Positions 1 through 11,300 of a DNA stretch of 64,000 bases are shown here, one piece after another; position 1 is the first letter of the stretch; every line of letters begins with the position of its first letter. The translations under genes were made by a program, and so were the position numbers. The notes beneath the pieces were generated by a model. That model was not told the DNA's origin and ran no database searches. It saw only the letters and a list, made by a program, of their open reading frames with translations. Where the stretch lies: contig JALCCG010000103.1 in NCBI GenBank assembly GCA_023212695.1, positions 1 to 64,000 on the forward strand, in the 5' to 3' direction. This DNA comes from Sporisorium sorghi. Taxonomy: Eukaryota; Basidiomycota; Ustilaginomycetes; Ustilaginales; Ustilaginaceae.

Positions 1-74
<74 letters not shown>
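1..74. repeat. poly(A) homopolymer, 74 bases
   Basis: The window opens with 74 consecutive A residues, ending where the SEC18 downstream flank begins. Because SEC18 is read leftwards, the tract would be poly(T) in its transcript sense, so it is not a copied poly(A) tail of that gene. It could be a real homopolymer tract or an artefact next to an assembly gap or contig end. Other, shorter A/T runs occur elsewhere in the window. Confidence 0.9.
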
Positions 75-76
<2 letters not shown>

Positions 77-90
77 CTACATCTACACGT

Positions 91-2676
91 CTAACTGAGC
101 CCAACATCGATATCCACATCAATCGCCGCATTCTGCGCACTCGACAGACTCGACGCCAGCCTATCCGCAGGATCATTGTCCAGCCTCGCCATCTCGATCT
201 CCGAGAGCAGCTTCTTAATACCGATATTGAGCCTGCCCTCCTCGCCCAGCCCCGCCTGCGCCAGCAGCTGCCCGCACCTCTGCACGTCGTTCTCGTTGTC
301 AAACAGCTGCATCTGGCGCACCACGTGGTCGACGCTTCGGAGCGACGTGATGTTGGGCACGCGGATCTCGGCGATAAACGCATTGAGCATCTCCATCTCG
401 TGCAGCATGGAGCGGTTCGACGTCGTTGCCAGCACCAGCAGCCGCTTGTCCTTGGGTGGGCGTTTGCCTAGCAGAACGGCGAGCGCCTGCAGCACCGAGT
501 TGGAGAAGCGGGGGCCGATGCGCACCCACTCGACAATCTTTTCGATGTTGTCAATGACGACGATCGACAGCGGCGACTTGTACGCATCGTTAAATACCTT
601 GTTGAGATAGTTGATCTTTTGCGCGTCGCCCATGCCGATCATGCTTTCGGGCGAAATGAGCTTGATGAACGGATAGTCGGACGCAATCGCGATCGTAGCA
701 GCAAGCGCCGTCTTGCCTGAGCCGGGAGGACCATGCAGCAGCACGGTGACGAGTGGTGTTCGCTGCGACGTGCGCACCTGCTCGACACGCAGATGTCCAT
801 CGCGCAGAATCACATCGATGTGCGGCGCAAAGTGCATAATGCCATTCTGCACCACCTGCGAGAGCTCCTCTTCGGCAACACCAAATGCGGGCTTGACTTC
901 CTCCAAAGCATTCAAAAAGTCCTGGTGCTGCACCTTCATGTTTTCGACATCGTTCGAGATGCCCGCCATAGTGCCAACCTTGACGTGCCGGTTGAAAGCA
1001 AACGACGTGGCCGACTTGATCAGACCGGCAATCTCGGCACCCGAGAAATTCTTGGTGAGCGCAGCGAGCTCGTCGATGTTGACGTCCGAGTCCATCACTC
1101 CGTTGGTGCGCATCTTGCTCGTGTGGATGTTGAGGATCTGACGACGACCAAACTCGTCCGGCAAGCTCACCTCGACGTGCACCTCGAGACGACCGGGACG
1201 CAGCAGCGCCTCGTCGATCATGTCAAGTCGGTTCGTCATACCAATGACAAGAATGTTGTTGAGCTGCTCGACACCGTCGAGCTTGGCGAGAAGCGTGTTG
1301 ACCACATTGTCGCCGGCCGACGTGGCACCTGCTCCGCCCGAACCACGCTGCCTGACCATGGCGTCGAGCTCGTCGAGGATGATGATGTGCAGCTGCGACT
1401 CGTCGCCTTTCGCCTTTTGCTCTGCCTCGGCGTCGGCAAAGAGCTTGCGCACGTTCTCCTCACTGCCGCCGACGTACTTGTTGAACACCTCGGGACCGTT
1501 GACGATCTTGGGCTCGCGCGCGTTGAGCATCTTGCCGATCTGTCGCGCCAGCAGCGTCTTACCCGTACCTGGAGGGCCGTAGAGCACCATACCTTTGACG
1601 TGCTGGATGCCCAGCTTCTCGACGAGCGCCGGCGGGAAGATACGAGATGCGAAAGCTCGTCGGAAGATGTTGGCAAACTCCTTGTCGAGACCACCGACGC
1701 CCATATCCTCGAACTTGAAGTTGGGTTGCAGGATAGCGTTGGGCGGAGGGCGGTTGCCAGACGCCTTGAGTTTGACACCACCATCGCGGGCGGCGGCAAA
1801 GTTGATCTGCGTCTGGGCGATCAGTATACCGCGATCGGAGCGACTCGGATGAGATGCGCCTTGGTTTCCTCCAGCCGCGTTGCTGCCACGCTGCTGGATC
1901 TCGTGCAGCTCAACCACCTCCACTCCGGTAACTTTCACCACGAGATTCATGCCCTTGAACTCGAACACGAGCGTTTGACCCGTGGTGAAAATGTGGTTCT
2001 CGAACGCGCGTGCAAACAGCTTGGCCATCTCGGCCGTGTTGTACGCCTGTGTCGCCACCTCGCCTTTACGGAAATAGGCCACCTCGAGATCGATGCTGCC
2101 GAGGTAGACGCTGTTGCCAAACGCAAACGGATCGTAGCTCTCGGCCCGGACGACGTGGCCGGAAACGGAGAGGCCGGCCCACTGTCGCTGCAGCAGCGCG
2201 GTGCCGAGCGTGCCGGGCTGGATCGTGCCGGTGGTGTCGGCCAGAGCGGTGAAGACGTACATGCCGTCGACGAGCACGTAGTGCGTGGAGCCCCACTCCT
2301 GGCCGTTGATGATGAGACAGTTGGAGTGCACGAGCTGGTCGGGGCACTTGACGATGAGATGTCCGCCGCCAGAAGCACGCTGGGGTGGGGCCTTTTCGGA
2401 GCCATAGCCTGCACCGCCCGAGAAGCCAGCTCCACCGCCTCGGTAGCCTCCAGCACCGCTGGAACGAGGTGCATTGCCGCCACCGCTTCCAGCAAAGCCG
2501 GCTCCTCCTCCACCATAGCCAGAAGCGGCCAGTCGGCCTGATGACGAGGTCGAGGATGTATACGGGTTGCTGCCACCATCGCCGTAGGGGTTGCTGCCGC
2601 CTGCGCCACCGCTAACTCTCCCGTAGCCGGCACCTCCAGCACCACCGGATCCACCGCCTCTGAGGAATCCTGCCAT
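91..2676 (-). CDS. SEC18: Vesicle-fusion AAA ATPase NSF/Sec18
   Basis: N-ethylmaleimide-sensitive factor, the hexameric ATPase that, with alpha-SNAP, disassembles cis-SNARE complexes after membrane fusion throughout the secretory pathway. The 861-residue product is intronless and starts at an ATG. After a Gly/Ser-rich leader of about 105 residues comes the NSF N domain (from LIVKCPDQLVHSN). D1 follows with Walker A GPPGTGKT near residue 365 and Walker B IIILDELDAM. D2 has Walker A GPPGSGKT near residue 650 and a Walker-B-like IVVIDNIEK. D1 keeps the sensor region (MTNRLDMIDEALLRPGR). D2, as in other NSFs, lacks the canonical DE pair and probably serves mainly in hexamer assembly. Yeast Sec18 and mammalian NSF are about 745-760 residues; the excess is the glycine-rich leader. 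The identification is secure. Confidence 0.97.
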   Translation of the reverse strand: MAGFLRGGGSGGAGGAGYGRVSGGAGGSNPYGDGGSNPYTSSTSSSGRLAASGYGGGGAGFAGSGGGNAPRSSGAGGYRGGGAGFSGGAGYGSEKAPPQRASGGGHLIVKCPDQLVHSNCLIINGQEWGSTHYVLVDGMYVFTALADTTGTIQPGTLGTALLQRQWAGLSVSGHVVRAESYDPFAFGNSVYLGSIDLEVAYFRKGEVATQAYNTAEMAKLFARAFENHIFTTGQTLVFEFKGMNLVVKVTGVEVVELHEIQQRGSNAAGGNQGASHPSRSDRGILIAQTQINFAAARDGGVKLKASGNRPPPNAILQPNFKFEDMGVGGLDKEFANIFRRAFASRIFPPALVEKLGIQHVKGMVLYGPPGTGKTLLARQIGKMLNAREPKIVNGPEVFNKYVGGSEENVRKLFADAEAEQKAKGDESQLHIIILDELDAMVRQRGSGGAGATSAGDNVVNTLLAKLDGVEQLNNILVIGMTNRLDMIDEALLRPGRLEVHVEVSLPDEFGRRQILNIHTSKMRTNGVMDSDVNIDELAALTKNFSGAEIAGLIKSATSFAFNRHVKVGTMAGISNDVENMKVQHQDFLNALEEVKPAFGVAEEELSQVVQNGIMHFAPHIDVILRDGHLRVEQVRTSQRTPLVTVLLHGPPGSGKTALAATIAIASDYPFIKLISPESMIGMGDAQKINYLNKVFNDAYKSPLSIVVIDNIEKIVEWVRIGPRFSNSVLQALAVLLGKRPPKDKRLLVLATTSNRSMLHEMEMLNAFIAEIRVPNITSLRSVDHVVRQMQLFDNENDVQRCGQLLAQAGLGEEGRLNIGIKKLLSEIEMARLDNDPADRLASSLSSAQNAAIDVDIDVGLS

Positions 2677-2934
2677 GATTGTATACGGATCTAAGCTGTG
2701 TGTCGAACCTTGCGAGAGGGAAAGAGAGAGATCCGTTCCTGCTTAGAAGACAGGAAGAAGGTGTGAGAGAGAGAGGAGGAAAGATCCCCCAAGCAGCCGA
2801 CATTATCCTTCTTGCGCTGACCACGTCTGCGACACAGCCAGTTGCCAACACGTCACCTTGCCTGGTCCGTGCCATACTCAATTCTGTCTAGGGTAGATAT
2901 GTGCATAATTTGGCCTGTCTCGCATCGCGTCCTC

Positions 2935-3008
2935 GACTCCATAGCTCAGTTGGTTAGAGCGTAGCACTGTTAATGCTGAGGTCGGCGGTTCGAGCCCGCC
3001 TGGGGTCG
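2935..3008 (+). tRNA. tRNA-Asn (anticodon GTT), intronless
   Basis: A complete cloverleaf can be folded. The acceptor stem GACTCCA pairs with TGGGGTC (one G-T pair). The D arm contains AGCTCAGTTGGTTAGAGC. The anticodon stem TAGCA/TGCTG encloses the loop CTGTTAA with anticodon GTT (Asn). The T arm is GGCGGTTCGAGCCCGCC. Box A and box B promoter elements are intact, there is no intron, and a T-rich Pol III terminator follows within a few bases. It lies between divergently placed SEC18 upstream DNA and the TCTP 3' flank. Confidence 0.96.
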
Positions 3009-3010
3009 CG

Positions 3011-3020
3011 TTTCTTTTTT
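3011..3020 (+). terminator. Pol III terminator of tRNA-Asn
   Basis: TTTCTTTTTT begins two bases after the discriminator base of the tRNA. A run of at least four to six T residues on the non-template strand is the usual RNA polymerase III stop. Confidence 0.8.
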
Positions 3021-3524
3021 GCTTCCTTTTCGAAGCCTCTTTTTTTCTCGCCACGTTTTCGCAGCCTTTCTGCTTTTTGTGATCTTCGTCATGTCTGCTG
3101 TTTCGGTGCTTTCGAATTGCAGCCTCGCTCTGCCGTATAGACACTGAACCAGCGGGCGGAAAGGCCCAGCTCAACCCTCACGAGCATCCTTTGCGAGAGT
3201 GGGTTTGTGTATGCGAGTCAACAATACGGCACGGGACAACCTCAAAGGTCGATCGAAGCATCAACACTCCAAAGCACCTGGCACACACTGAGCGCACGAC
3301 TGGCTCTCTGCCTCTCTCACCGAACAACCAAGACACAAACTTCACACATCTCGCACAACCACTCGCCCTCTTCGAGAAGATCAGTGATACAAAATCCGAT
3401 CGACATTTGCGCATGGTCAAAGAGCAAGGGAAGGGATACGGTGCATTTTTGAGCGAGTCGAGACTGAAACAAGGAGCAGCATCGTAACAATCTCGTTGCG
3501 AGGCATGGATTGGGATCGCGGTGC
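3021..3524. other. Intergenic region, tRNA to TCTP 3' end
   Basis: About 500 bases with no supportable gene. The left part is the tRNA trailer; the right part should hold the TCTP 3' untranslated region, since TCTP is read leftwards. Short open frames on both strands have no recognisable protein features. Confidence 0.6.
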
Positions 3525-4724
3525 TTAGATCTTGGTCTCGCGCAGGCCGTCCTTCCAGAAGACCAGGTAAGGCGTGACGCCGTCCTCGCGGTAGTTGAGC
3601 AGAGCCACCATGCCGTCCGGGTCCATCGACTCGCCCGTGAAGAACTCCCAGTCGTTGAACGAGCCGATGATCTTCTTGGCAAAGGCAGCGGCGCCCGTCT
3701 TAAACGCAGGAACGCGCTCCTTAGGCAGCTTGGCCTCGAGAGCCTTCATGTAACCCTTGAGGTAGGCCAGGTACGACTTCTTGTCAAACTGCGTAGACTG
3801 CAGTCGGAACGAGTGCACAATGTTGATCACCTGCTCCGCTCCGTTCTCGAGCGCCTCGGCAGCTTCCTCGGCGGAAGGGTTGGCTCCGATGTCAATGTCT
3901 CCGTCCGAAACAACGATCTTTTCAGCGTCGACCTCGTAGACAATGTCGTCCACCTCCTTGATGGTGTATCCGTCCGAGACCATCTCGTCGTTGGAAATAA
4001 TGTCGGTGTAGAGCTGTGAAGGAGCAACAGTTGGAATGTACGAGGAAGTTTTTGTCAGTCACTGAGCGAATTTTTGAGCTCCTGTCTTGTAGCGCTCCAA
4101 CCCTAGCCCGAGGAGTAGTAGATCGAGCAACGTAGAGAGCCAGCACAGCGTTTGTCCAATCCCATCCCATGCAAAACTTGACTGCCAATTCGCTGCAGAA
4201 TGCGGTTCCAGAATAACTGCAAAGTCTTGTTGGCGGCGTCGAAATCAACGAGCCGGCCGCTGTCCATGGCATATCGCTACGTGATAGACAATGGTGACTG
4301 CCCGAGTTGCTGTGCAGACACGTGCTCCACACAGCAACCATGGAGCACATAGCTCGAGGTCTGCTCAGCCGCGAGCTAGTGTCGAGACCAGCTCACGGCC
4401 ACGGTAGAAACCGCACATCTCTCCACCAACGCCAACCAACGACGACCTTATCGATCGTTGCCATCGTGCCGCGTGACGGTCGTCCTGCACCTTTTGCCGG
4501 TTGCAGTGGTACGTCGAAGCCCGCGAGTCGCGGACGTGTTTGCTCGTATGTATGTCGAGGGAAACGATCGACGGGATCGTCCCCATCAAGCAAGCCGTTG
4601 TCGATCCAGAATCTTCTTCGCCTCGATGGTGTTATCTCCAACCGTGCTCGCGGGTCTCTGTCCTGCCATCCTGGGACCAGGGTCGTGCGATAACCGAATT
4701 CTGCTGTCTAAATCTTACCTTCAT
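3525..4724 (-). CDS. TMA19: Translationally controlled tumour protein (TCTP/Tma19), two exons
   Basis: Small conserved, ribosome-associated protein linked to growth and stress responses. Exon 1 is just ATGAAG (4719-4724). A GTAAGA donor opens a 705-base intron (4014-4718) that ends CTTCACAG, with a plausible branch site CTGAC about 50 bases upstream. Exon 2 is 3525-4013. The spliced protein has 164 residues and begins MKLYTDIISNDEMVSD, matching the family start (M-x-x-Y-x-D-x-x-S-x-D-E). It keeps the acidic loop region, the TCTP signature region around the VINIVHSFRLQ and FDKKSYLAYLKGYMK segments, and the C-terminal DWEFFTGESMDPDGMVALLNYREDG. Family length is about 165-172. Starting at the internal methionine at 3983 would remove the conserved first beta strand, so the two-exon model is preferred. 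Confidence 0.93.
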
Positions 4725-5383
4725 GATTGCGGATTTGTTGAAGGGGTGATACCAATGTAGGGTGATGGAGAGGAAGAAGGAAGAGACACTTTCGGGAACA
4801 CGCCAATCAAGAGACCAAGTCAACGGCCAGCAAACGCACAGAGCCCAGAGAGCGCCAAAATTCTGAATTCGAATCCGGCTCAGGCGCGTCGGCAGAGATT
4901 TTTTGGAAGAAAAGGATCAAAAAGAAGGAAAAAAAAAAAAAAAACCAGAAAATTTTGGAAGAACAGGCCTTCATCAAAAGGCACAAAAAAAAAGCTTCAA
5001 CATGCATGCACGTAGCGAGATTTTGTATTCATTGCAATCGACTTGAATTTGAAGAGGCTGCTCGAATACAACTTGCCTTTCCCACTTGGACCCTCTCCGC
5101 CTCGCGCTCCCTCTCTCTCTCTCTCTCTCGGCTCTCGAGTTGTGCCCCGCCTGTCTAGTGTCGCACGTGTCGCCCCAGCCGCAGAGCATGCTGGATGCTC
5201 GCCACAATTGGCCCTCACCATGCTCCTCAAGGCCATCATCGACATCATGGATAAACAACGACACTTTCAATATTAGCAATGACCACAATCGAGTACAGCA
5301 GGAATAAAAGTGACACAAAGGCCAGTCCCCGTGATACAGATGAACACATAAAACCGTGCAAACACAAAGTATAGAAAATAGGA
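4725..5383. promoter_or_regulatory. TCTP upstream region and RasGAP 3' flank
   Basis: About 660 bases lie between the TCTP start and the end of the neurofibromin-like gene. They contain an A14 run near 4930 and a CT dinucleotide tract near 5108-5130. The TCTP promoter must be here, together with the 3' untranslated region of the RasGAP gene only if that extends rightward-to-left past 5384. No gene is supported. Confidence 0.5.
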
Positions 5384-8300
5384 TCAAGTGGTGCCAACAT
5401 CCGTAAGGCCGAGCACCAACTGGATACTGAGCTTGCAGAGCACATGACGACGTCCTTCCATCAGAGGTACAAACGCGCCGCAGCCCAGCAGGCTTGCGTA
5501 GCCCGACTCGGCGAGATATGCCGTCGGTCCACCGCGTTTAGCCGTCTCGCGCGCCTGCGCCGCAAAGAACGGCTGGCTGACCGCCGTCTGGGCGATGCCA
5601 TGCACCGCATCCAGAATGGCGCCGTTGGAGCAGTTGACAAAAATGTCCTTCATGCTCGGTGCCAGGCTGTCGTACAGGATGCTGACGATCGCCGGCACCT
5701 CGCGCGCCGCCTCGTTGAGGAAGCCGTACAGCAGCAGCCGTTCGGCGTCTGACTCGGCGTGCTGCAGCAACGACGTGACCAACGTCACGAGCAGCAGTGC
5801 GATCCGATTGTTGAGCACGTCCAGGTACTCTTTCAGTCCCTTGTATCCCGACCGGCGTGCTGCCACCGCCGAGTCGCAGACACTCGCTTCGACGCCCGCC
5901 AGCGCCAGCAGCTGTCCGAACTCCTCCGGTCGCGTCGCCGTGGGCAGCAGCCCGACAAAGAAGCCCAGCTGGCGCTCCGAGATGCGTCCGCCCTGCGATC
6001 GTCGTTCGCCCTGTCCGTCCACACCGCAGAAATGCAGCATGGCCCGCATCAGCTTGGTCGTCGCTTCCTTGGTCGACGGATGTCGCAACCCCTTGACGAG
6101 CAACGCTGCCATGCCAAACGAAAAGTTGATCTCGAAATCCACGCCCGTCTCGTCGTCGAGCTTGCACGCCAGATCGCGGAACTCGAAGCGCGCATCCAAC
6201 AGGAATCCAACGAGATCGTTGCCCTCGCTCGCCGCCATGCCGCGCTCCCAGATGCTCACCACCGTCGCGTGCATCAACTCCACACCAGCTTTGAACAGCG
6301 GCACGTGCCCGCTCTGCACCATTGCAATGCCCAACCAGAACATCTGCGGAAGGTAGCGAGACCTTGTTGGCAAAATTTTGACCACCTTGCTCAGACACGT
6401 CACGATGCTGATCATGGGCATGTCCGAGCTGCTGCTCGCCCACTCTGAGATCGAGCCGCGCAGCGAGACCAGGATTTGATACAGCAGATCGTCATCAATC
6501 TCTCCCTGCGCCAGGCACCCCAGCAGCACAAAGGCGCGCGACTGGATGATGGGATTATACTGGAAAGCAGTGCTGGTCACCAAGCTCGCCAATCTTGCGC
6601 GCCAGCTGTTGGCCGCGTCCGTGTTAGGCGCAGCGACATCCGCAATCTCGTACATGAGCGTCGCAAGCCGCTCGATCGAGGCATTGTCGGGCGTATCGCG
6701 CACAATCTCCTGCGTCGCTGCAAACGCCGCGTTGGCACTGCTGCCCTGCGACGCGGCCGTGGGCAGACCAAACAGCTTGAGCGACTCGGGCTCGGCGAGC
6801 TGCTCGAGCAACACACGCAGCTTGGCCACCGCCTCTGCGCTGCGCGGCATCGCCTCGTCTGGCTTCTTCGCCTCGCGCGGGTCTTCGGTACAGAGCGAAT
6901 GCACCAGGTTGATGGCGCTGCCGTAGATCGAGTGCCGCGTCGCATCCACGCCGTTGCCAGCAAGCAGCAGGATGACATGCAGCAGCTCCGGAAGATACAG
7001 CAGCGTCTCGACGCGGTTGGTGAACGAGAGCACCATGTTCATCCTCACCAGCGTCGCAATCTCCTTCCACGAGGCGTTGAGGTGCAGCTGCGAGACGACC
7101 GGGTTTTGCGCTGTCTTGGCCACGACCTTGCGCAGCCGAGACAGCAGCTTGCCGCGCAGATTGATCGAGGCAAACGAGACCATCGTGTCGAGCACCGCCT
7201 CGAAGCGCTCCGTGTGCAGGCCCGAGTCCATGGCCGCTTCGGTGAACACGTCCAGGAACGTCGGGATGAGATCGTCGAGGCGGCTTAGCTGCGACCACAC
7301 GCAGCGCTGCATGATCGCGTACATGTCGGGCTGCTTGGTGGTGATGCTGATCAGCTGGTTGAGGATCTCCTTGATGCGTCGATGATACTCGCCCTGCTGC
7401 TCGCGCGATGTATGCACAAACATCACCAAGTTCGACAGCCAGGGCGACAGGTAGTGCAGGCACACCGTCTTCTGGCTGGGCGCCGCGCGCTCGAAGCCGT
7501 CAAAGAACGACAACAGGAACTCGAGCGTGACACCCGGTGCGGCGACGGCAAAGTCCTTGCTGAGGTCCGTCACGAACGCCATCGTGTTGGCCGGGAGCGC
7601 CAGCCCACGCGAGCTGAGCAGCCGCTTCTTGGCACTGCTCGCGCCAAAGTTGAACGAGGTGGACAGAGCGCACAGCAGGTTGTAGGCGCTCAACCGCAGA
7701 GCCGAGTCGTTGCTGGTGATGTTGAGCATCGCCATGTTGAGCAAGGTGCCCGGCACGTCGTTCGGCCGCAGAACGCGATCCACCGCATTGCTGGCACGGA
7801 ACTTGGAGACACGCGCTTTGGCCTGTCGCAGCGCCTGCACCACCTCGGACCGCTCGCGGCTGTTGAAGACAAAGTTGACCGAGCCGTTGCGGCAGGACAG
7901 GAAGAACGTGTTGTCGTCGCCGCGGATCGAGATGGAGCGCACGTCGTCGATGTCCGAGAGATGGAAGACGTCGTTGAGCCGCACAGGAACGTTGGGCAGC
8001 CAGTCTTGCTGCTTCAGGCCCTTGATCTGCAGGTATTCACCGCCAATGAGGAAGGTGACCGGCGTCAGGGAGCGGTAGTACCACACGAGCGTGATCTGGT
8101 CGAATCGTACCTCGGCAGGCGAGCCCAAGATGGACACGGTGGCCTTGTCCAGGGCGAGATTGCGCGGCTCGATCCAGGCTTCGATCTCCGAGAGCGTCGA
8201 GCACGGCACGACATTCTGCAGCGAGGTCAGGCGATCGGCAATCTCGTGCTTGAGCGGCGAATCGCTGTACGTCAAGTTACTCCAGAATTGCAGCTCGACG

Positions 8301-11300
8301 CAGGCTGTGGTGTTGGGGTTGACGAAGAACACGTTGACGACGTTGGCAAGGATCGAAGCAGGCACCAGCGAGCTAAAGTAGAGCAACCACTGACTCGGCG
8401 TCACGTTGGACGGCTGGCAGGCGGTGGTGTCGACGGCAACGTCAAACTGGCGGTACGCAAACGTCTCGAGCGTCTGCAGGATGTAGAGGATGAGGCCCTC
8501 AAAGTCGATCGTGTCCGCCTTCTGCTTGTGCATCGTGTAATAGAGCACCGGCCGGCCACCGCGAGATGCGGGTCCCTCGTAAAAGATGGAGCGGTAGCTC
8601 TCTTCGTCGATGTTGCGGCCCGCGTGTCGACGCAGGAAGTCTTGGAAGTTGCTCGCTCCAAACGTGGGTTCGGGCACATCGTCGCCCTTGGGTTCTCCCG
8701 CTACGGCCAAGGCATCACACAGGTCATCGTAGACGTGCTTGGCTTCTTCGCTACGCCGCTGCTGCGCCTGATCATCCTCGAACGAGGCCACGTCGTCCGC
8801 CTTGGTCCACTCGGAAGCGCGGTCAGCTAGATTTTTGCCGATCCTATCGAGGTTCTTGTAGAGGAACTTGTGCAGCATCCTCTGTTCGCGCTCGTCGATC
8901 CCGTACACGTTGGGGTGAATGCCGAACCCGAGCGGTTGATCGGCAGCATAGAGGCGATCTGGATCCGTGCGCGCGTCGGACACTTGATCTAGAAAAGCGG
9001 TCACCTTCCAGACGTTGCTCTTGAGAAAGTCGTTGAGACCGGTCATGAACGGTTCCTTGTGAATCGAGAAGAGATTGTTGCTGGAGAGCGTGATGAGGAT
9101 CTTGCTGATCAAGACCAAGCCTCGTCGCAGGTCTTTGCTCGGACCGGTGAGGTTGATGTCGATCATGTGTGGCGCCACGACGGCGGGACTGATGAAGCGC
9201 AAGAAGATGAAACCTCCCACGCCCTGGTAGCGCGAGGCAGGGAAGCGCGCATCGAGCACGTTGCGAATGTGGCGACAGAGCTCGCGCAAGACGGCAGGGA
9301 CGCGATGTGCCGAAGAGCAAATGGCGTCGACGAAGGACTGCGCAATCTCCTCAAGCGCATTCTGGTTCTTGATCACACTGCCGCCTGGTTCGACACGCGA
9401 AGGGTCCATCTCCACCGAGAAGCCGGCCGGCTTGCGGGCAAACTCGGTGATGAGCGGCGCCATGATCGAGCGAAGGTAGTCGTAGCCGTGCGTGCGTGCG
9501 AACAGGGACAACATCGAGGTGCAGTACGTGTTGCTGCGGAAGACCATCTCCTCGGTAGGGGTGCGCTGGATCTCTTCCTCGACGGCTGCCTTCAAGAAGC
9601 GAAGGAGTCCACCCTTGGCGTCAAACATGCTCAGCAGCAGCAAGCTCATCTGCTCGACCTCGCGACCCAGACATACTCGGCCGATGGAGAGCGCCAGCTG
9701 CAGGTTTTCCTGGCAAACGAGGTCGACGAGGCGGGTCGACTTGCGCGCGCCACCCATGCGTTCGAGCTCGTCAAAGGCGGTGCCCTGGTTGAGCACGTTG
9801 GTCATGATCTGCATGAAAGCGGTGCGGATGCGCGGGTCTTCGTGATAGGCCAGAGGCAGCGAATTGTGCAGTCCACTGTCGATGTTGGATGCCAGCAGAT
9901 TCGAGAGCGCCAGGATCGCCGACTCGCGGAGAGGCGCAAAGTCGCGACCAGCATCGATCTTGCTGCTCTTGGCGGCCGCGAGCGCTTTTGAGTCGTTGAG
10001 AGCGCGTGCACGTGCGGCTGCTGTCGTCTCCGAGTGCCTGGCGCGGTTGAGGATCTTGATGAAATAGCCAAAGTACATGGCAAAGTGGCGCGTCTTGGCA
10101 CCTTCCACCTTGTCGTCGAGAAGGAGCGCATCGTCCGCTAGCAGCAGCGGCAGTTTGTCGAGGAGAATCGAGATGCACTTGAGGCAAGCGACGTCCAGGT
10201 CGCGATGGAGCCGGTCGAGTGCATCGAGAGAGCTGGACTGCGAGCCATCCTCGGTGCCGTCGGAAGTCCATGTGGTGAGCGCCTGGAAGAGACGGTTGCG
10301 GACGCGCAGCTCGTTGGAAAAGGCGAAAGCCGCCTTCTTGCGCATCAGAGCCTCGCACATCTGGCACATGGCCGTCTTGATGCGCAACGCCTGCTCGTCG
10401 CGGCCGAGCGAGTTGGCGTACTCGACAAACAGCACCATCAGCGAGCCAATATCCACTTTGGACGTCGACGAAGACGTCTTGGCTTCGTCGAGGCGCGTGA
10501 GCACCATGGTCGCCACGCCGATGCTCTGCTCGACAAACACCGTATACATCTCGCTCGTCTTTGGATAGCCCGTCTCCTTGTCGAAAAAGTCGCTGAGCAC
10601 GGCGTGGATCTGCCGGAAGAGGATGCCAACCAAGCGAGGACTGAGATCGACACCGAGCGTCTCCTTGGCCTTTTCCCTCACCCACAGCGAGTCGGAGACG
10701 AGCAGGTCCACCATCTCTTGCACGAACCGCTCGACCAGCACGGCAGGTTGCTGTTCGAGGTCGGAGAACTGCGGCAAAATCTTGGCGATGATCGGTTCGA
10801 TCTATGTGCTGATGGTGGCGGACGCCGAGAAGCAGGCGCCTCCAAAGGCACACAGTACGCCTGCATAGTTGTGCCACTGTCCGGCCTTGTCCTGCGCCGG
10901 CAGCGTGTCTTCTGCGGCGGGCCTGGCCACGACCTGCGTCAAGCTAGACCAACGCGAATAGGCCTGTTTCCATGCAAGCCAGCTCGCCGCCGATGGAGAT
11001 TCAATGTCCCGCAGGAGCGCTCGGATCCGTTTCTGCTGCGCGATACGGCCCGTATGCAAGAAACTGGGGTCGCTTAGTGCCGTGTAGAGGCGGATCCATT
11101 CGTCGGACAGCGGGTCAAAGTAGTCGCTGATGGAGACGGTGAGCTTGGCATAGTCGCGAGCACACTGCATGGCGCGCGAGCAGACCTCCGTGTCGCTGGA
11201 GCAGAGCATGAGCAACGTCACGAGCTGGACCCAGATGTACTCGAGCTTGCGCTCGTTCTCTGGTGGATAGAATGGCGACTGAATCGTGGCTGCCCAATCT

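Noticed and set aside
733..2541. 602-residue plus-strand frame opposite SEC18
   Set aside because: Antisense shadow of a conserved gene; no domain features and Arg/His/Leu/Val-rich composition expected from reading GC-rich codons backwards.
2878..3174. Minus-strand frame of 98 residues over the tRNA
   Set aside because: It contains a GGLEPPTSALTVLRSNQLSY-like stretch, which is the familiar false translation of the antisense strand of a tRNA gene.
3525..3983. TCTP starting at the internal methionine (152 residues)
   Set aside because: The shorter form lacks the conserved first strand; the upstream LYTDIISNDE residues and a clean splice site show a separate first exon.
7382..8830. 482-residue plus-strand frame opposite the RasGAP gene
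   Set aside because: Antisense shadow; composition is typical of reversed GC3-rich coding DNA and no motif is visible.
10805..10861. A 57-base intron (GTACTG...CATAG) to explain the in-frame TAG
   Set aside because: It would delete GVLCAFGGACF, which aligns with human neurofibromin, and has no branch-site match; coding sequence is the better reading. The intron would run from about 10858 down to 10802.
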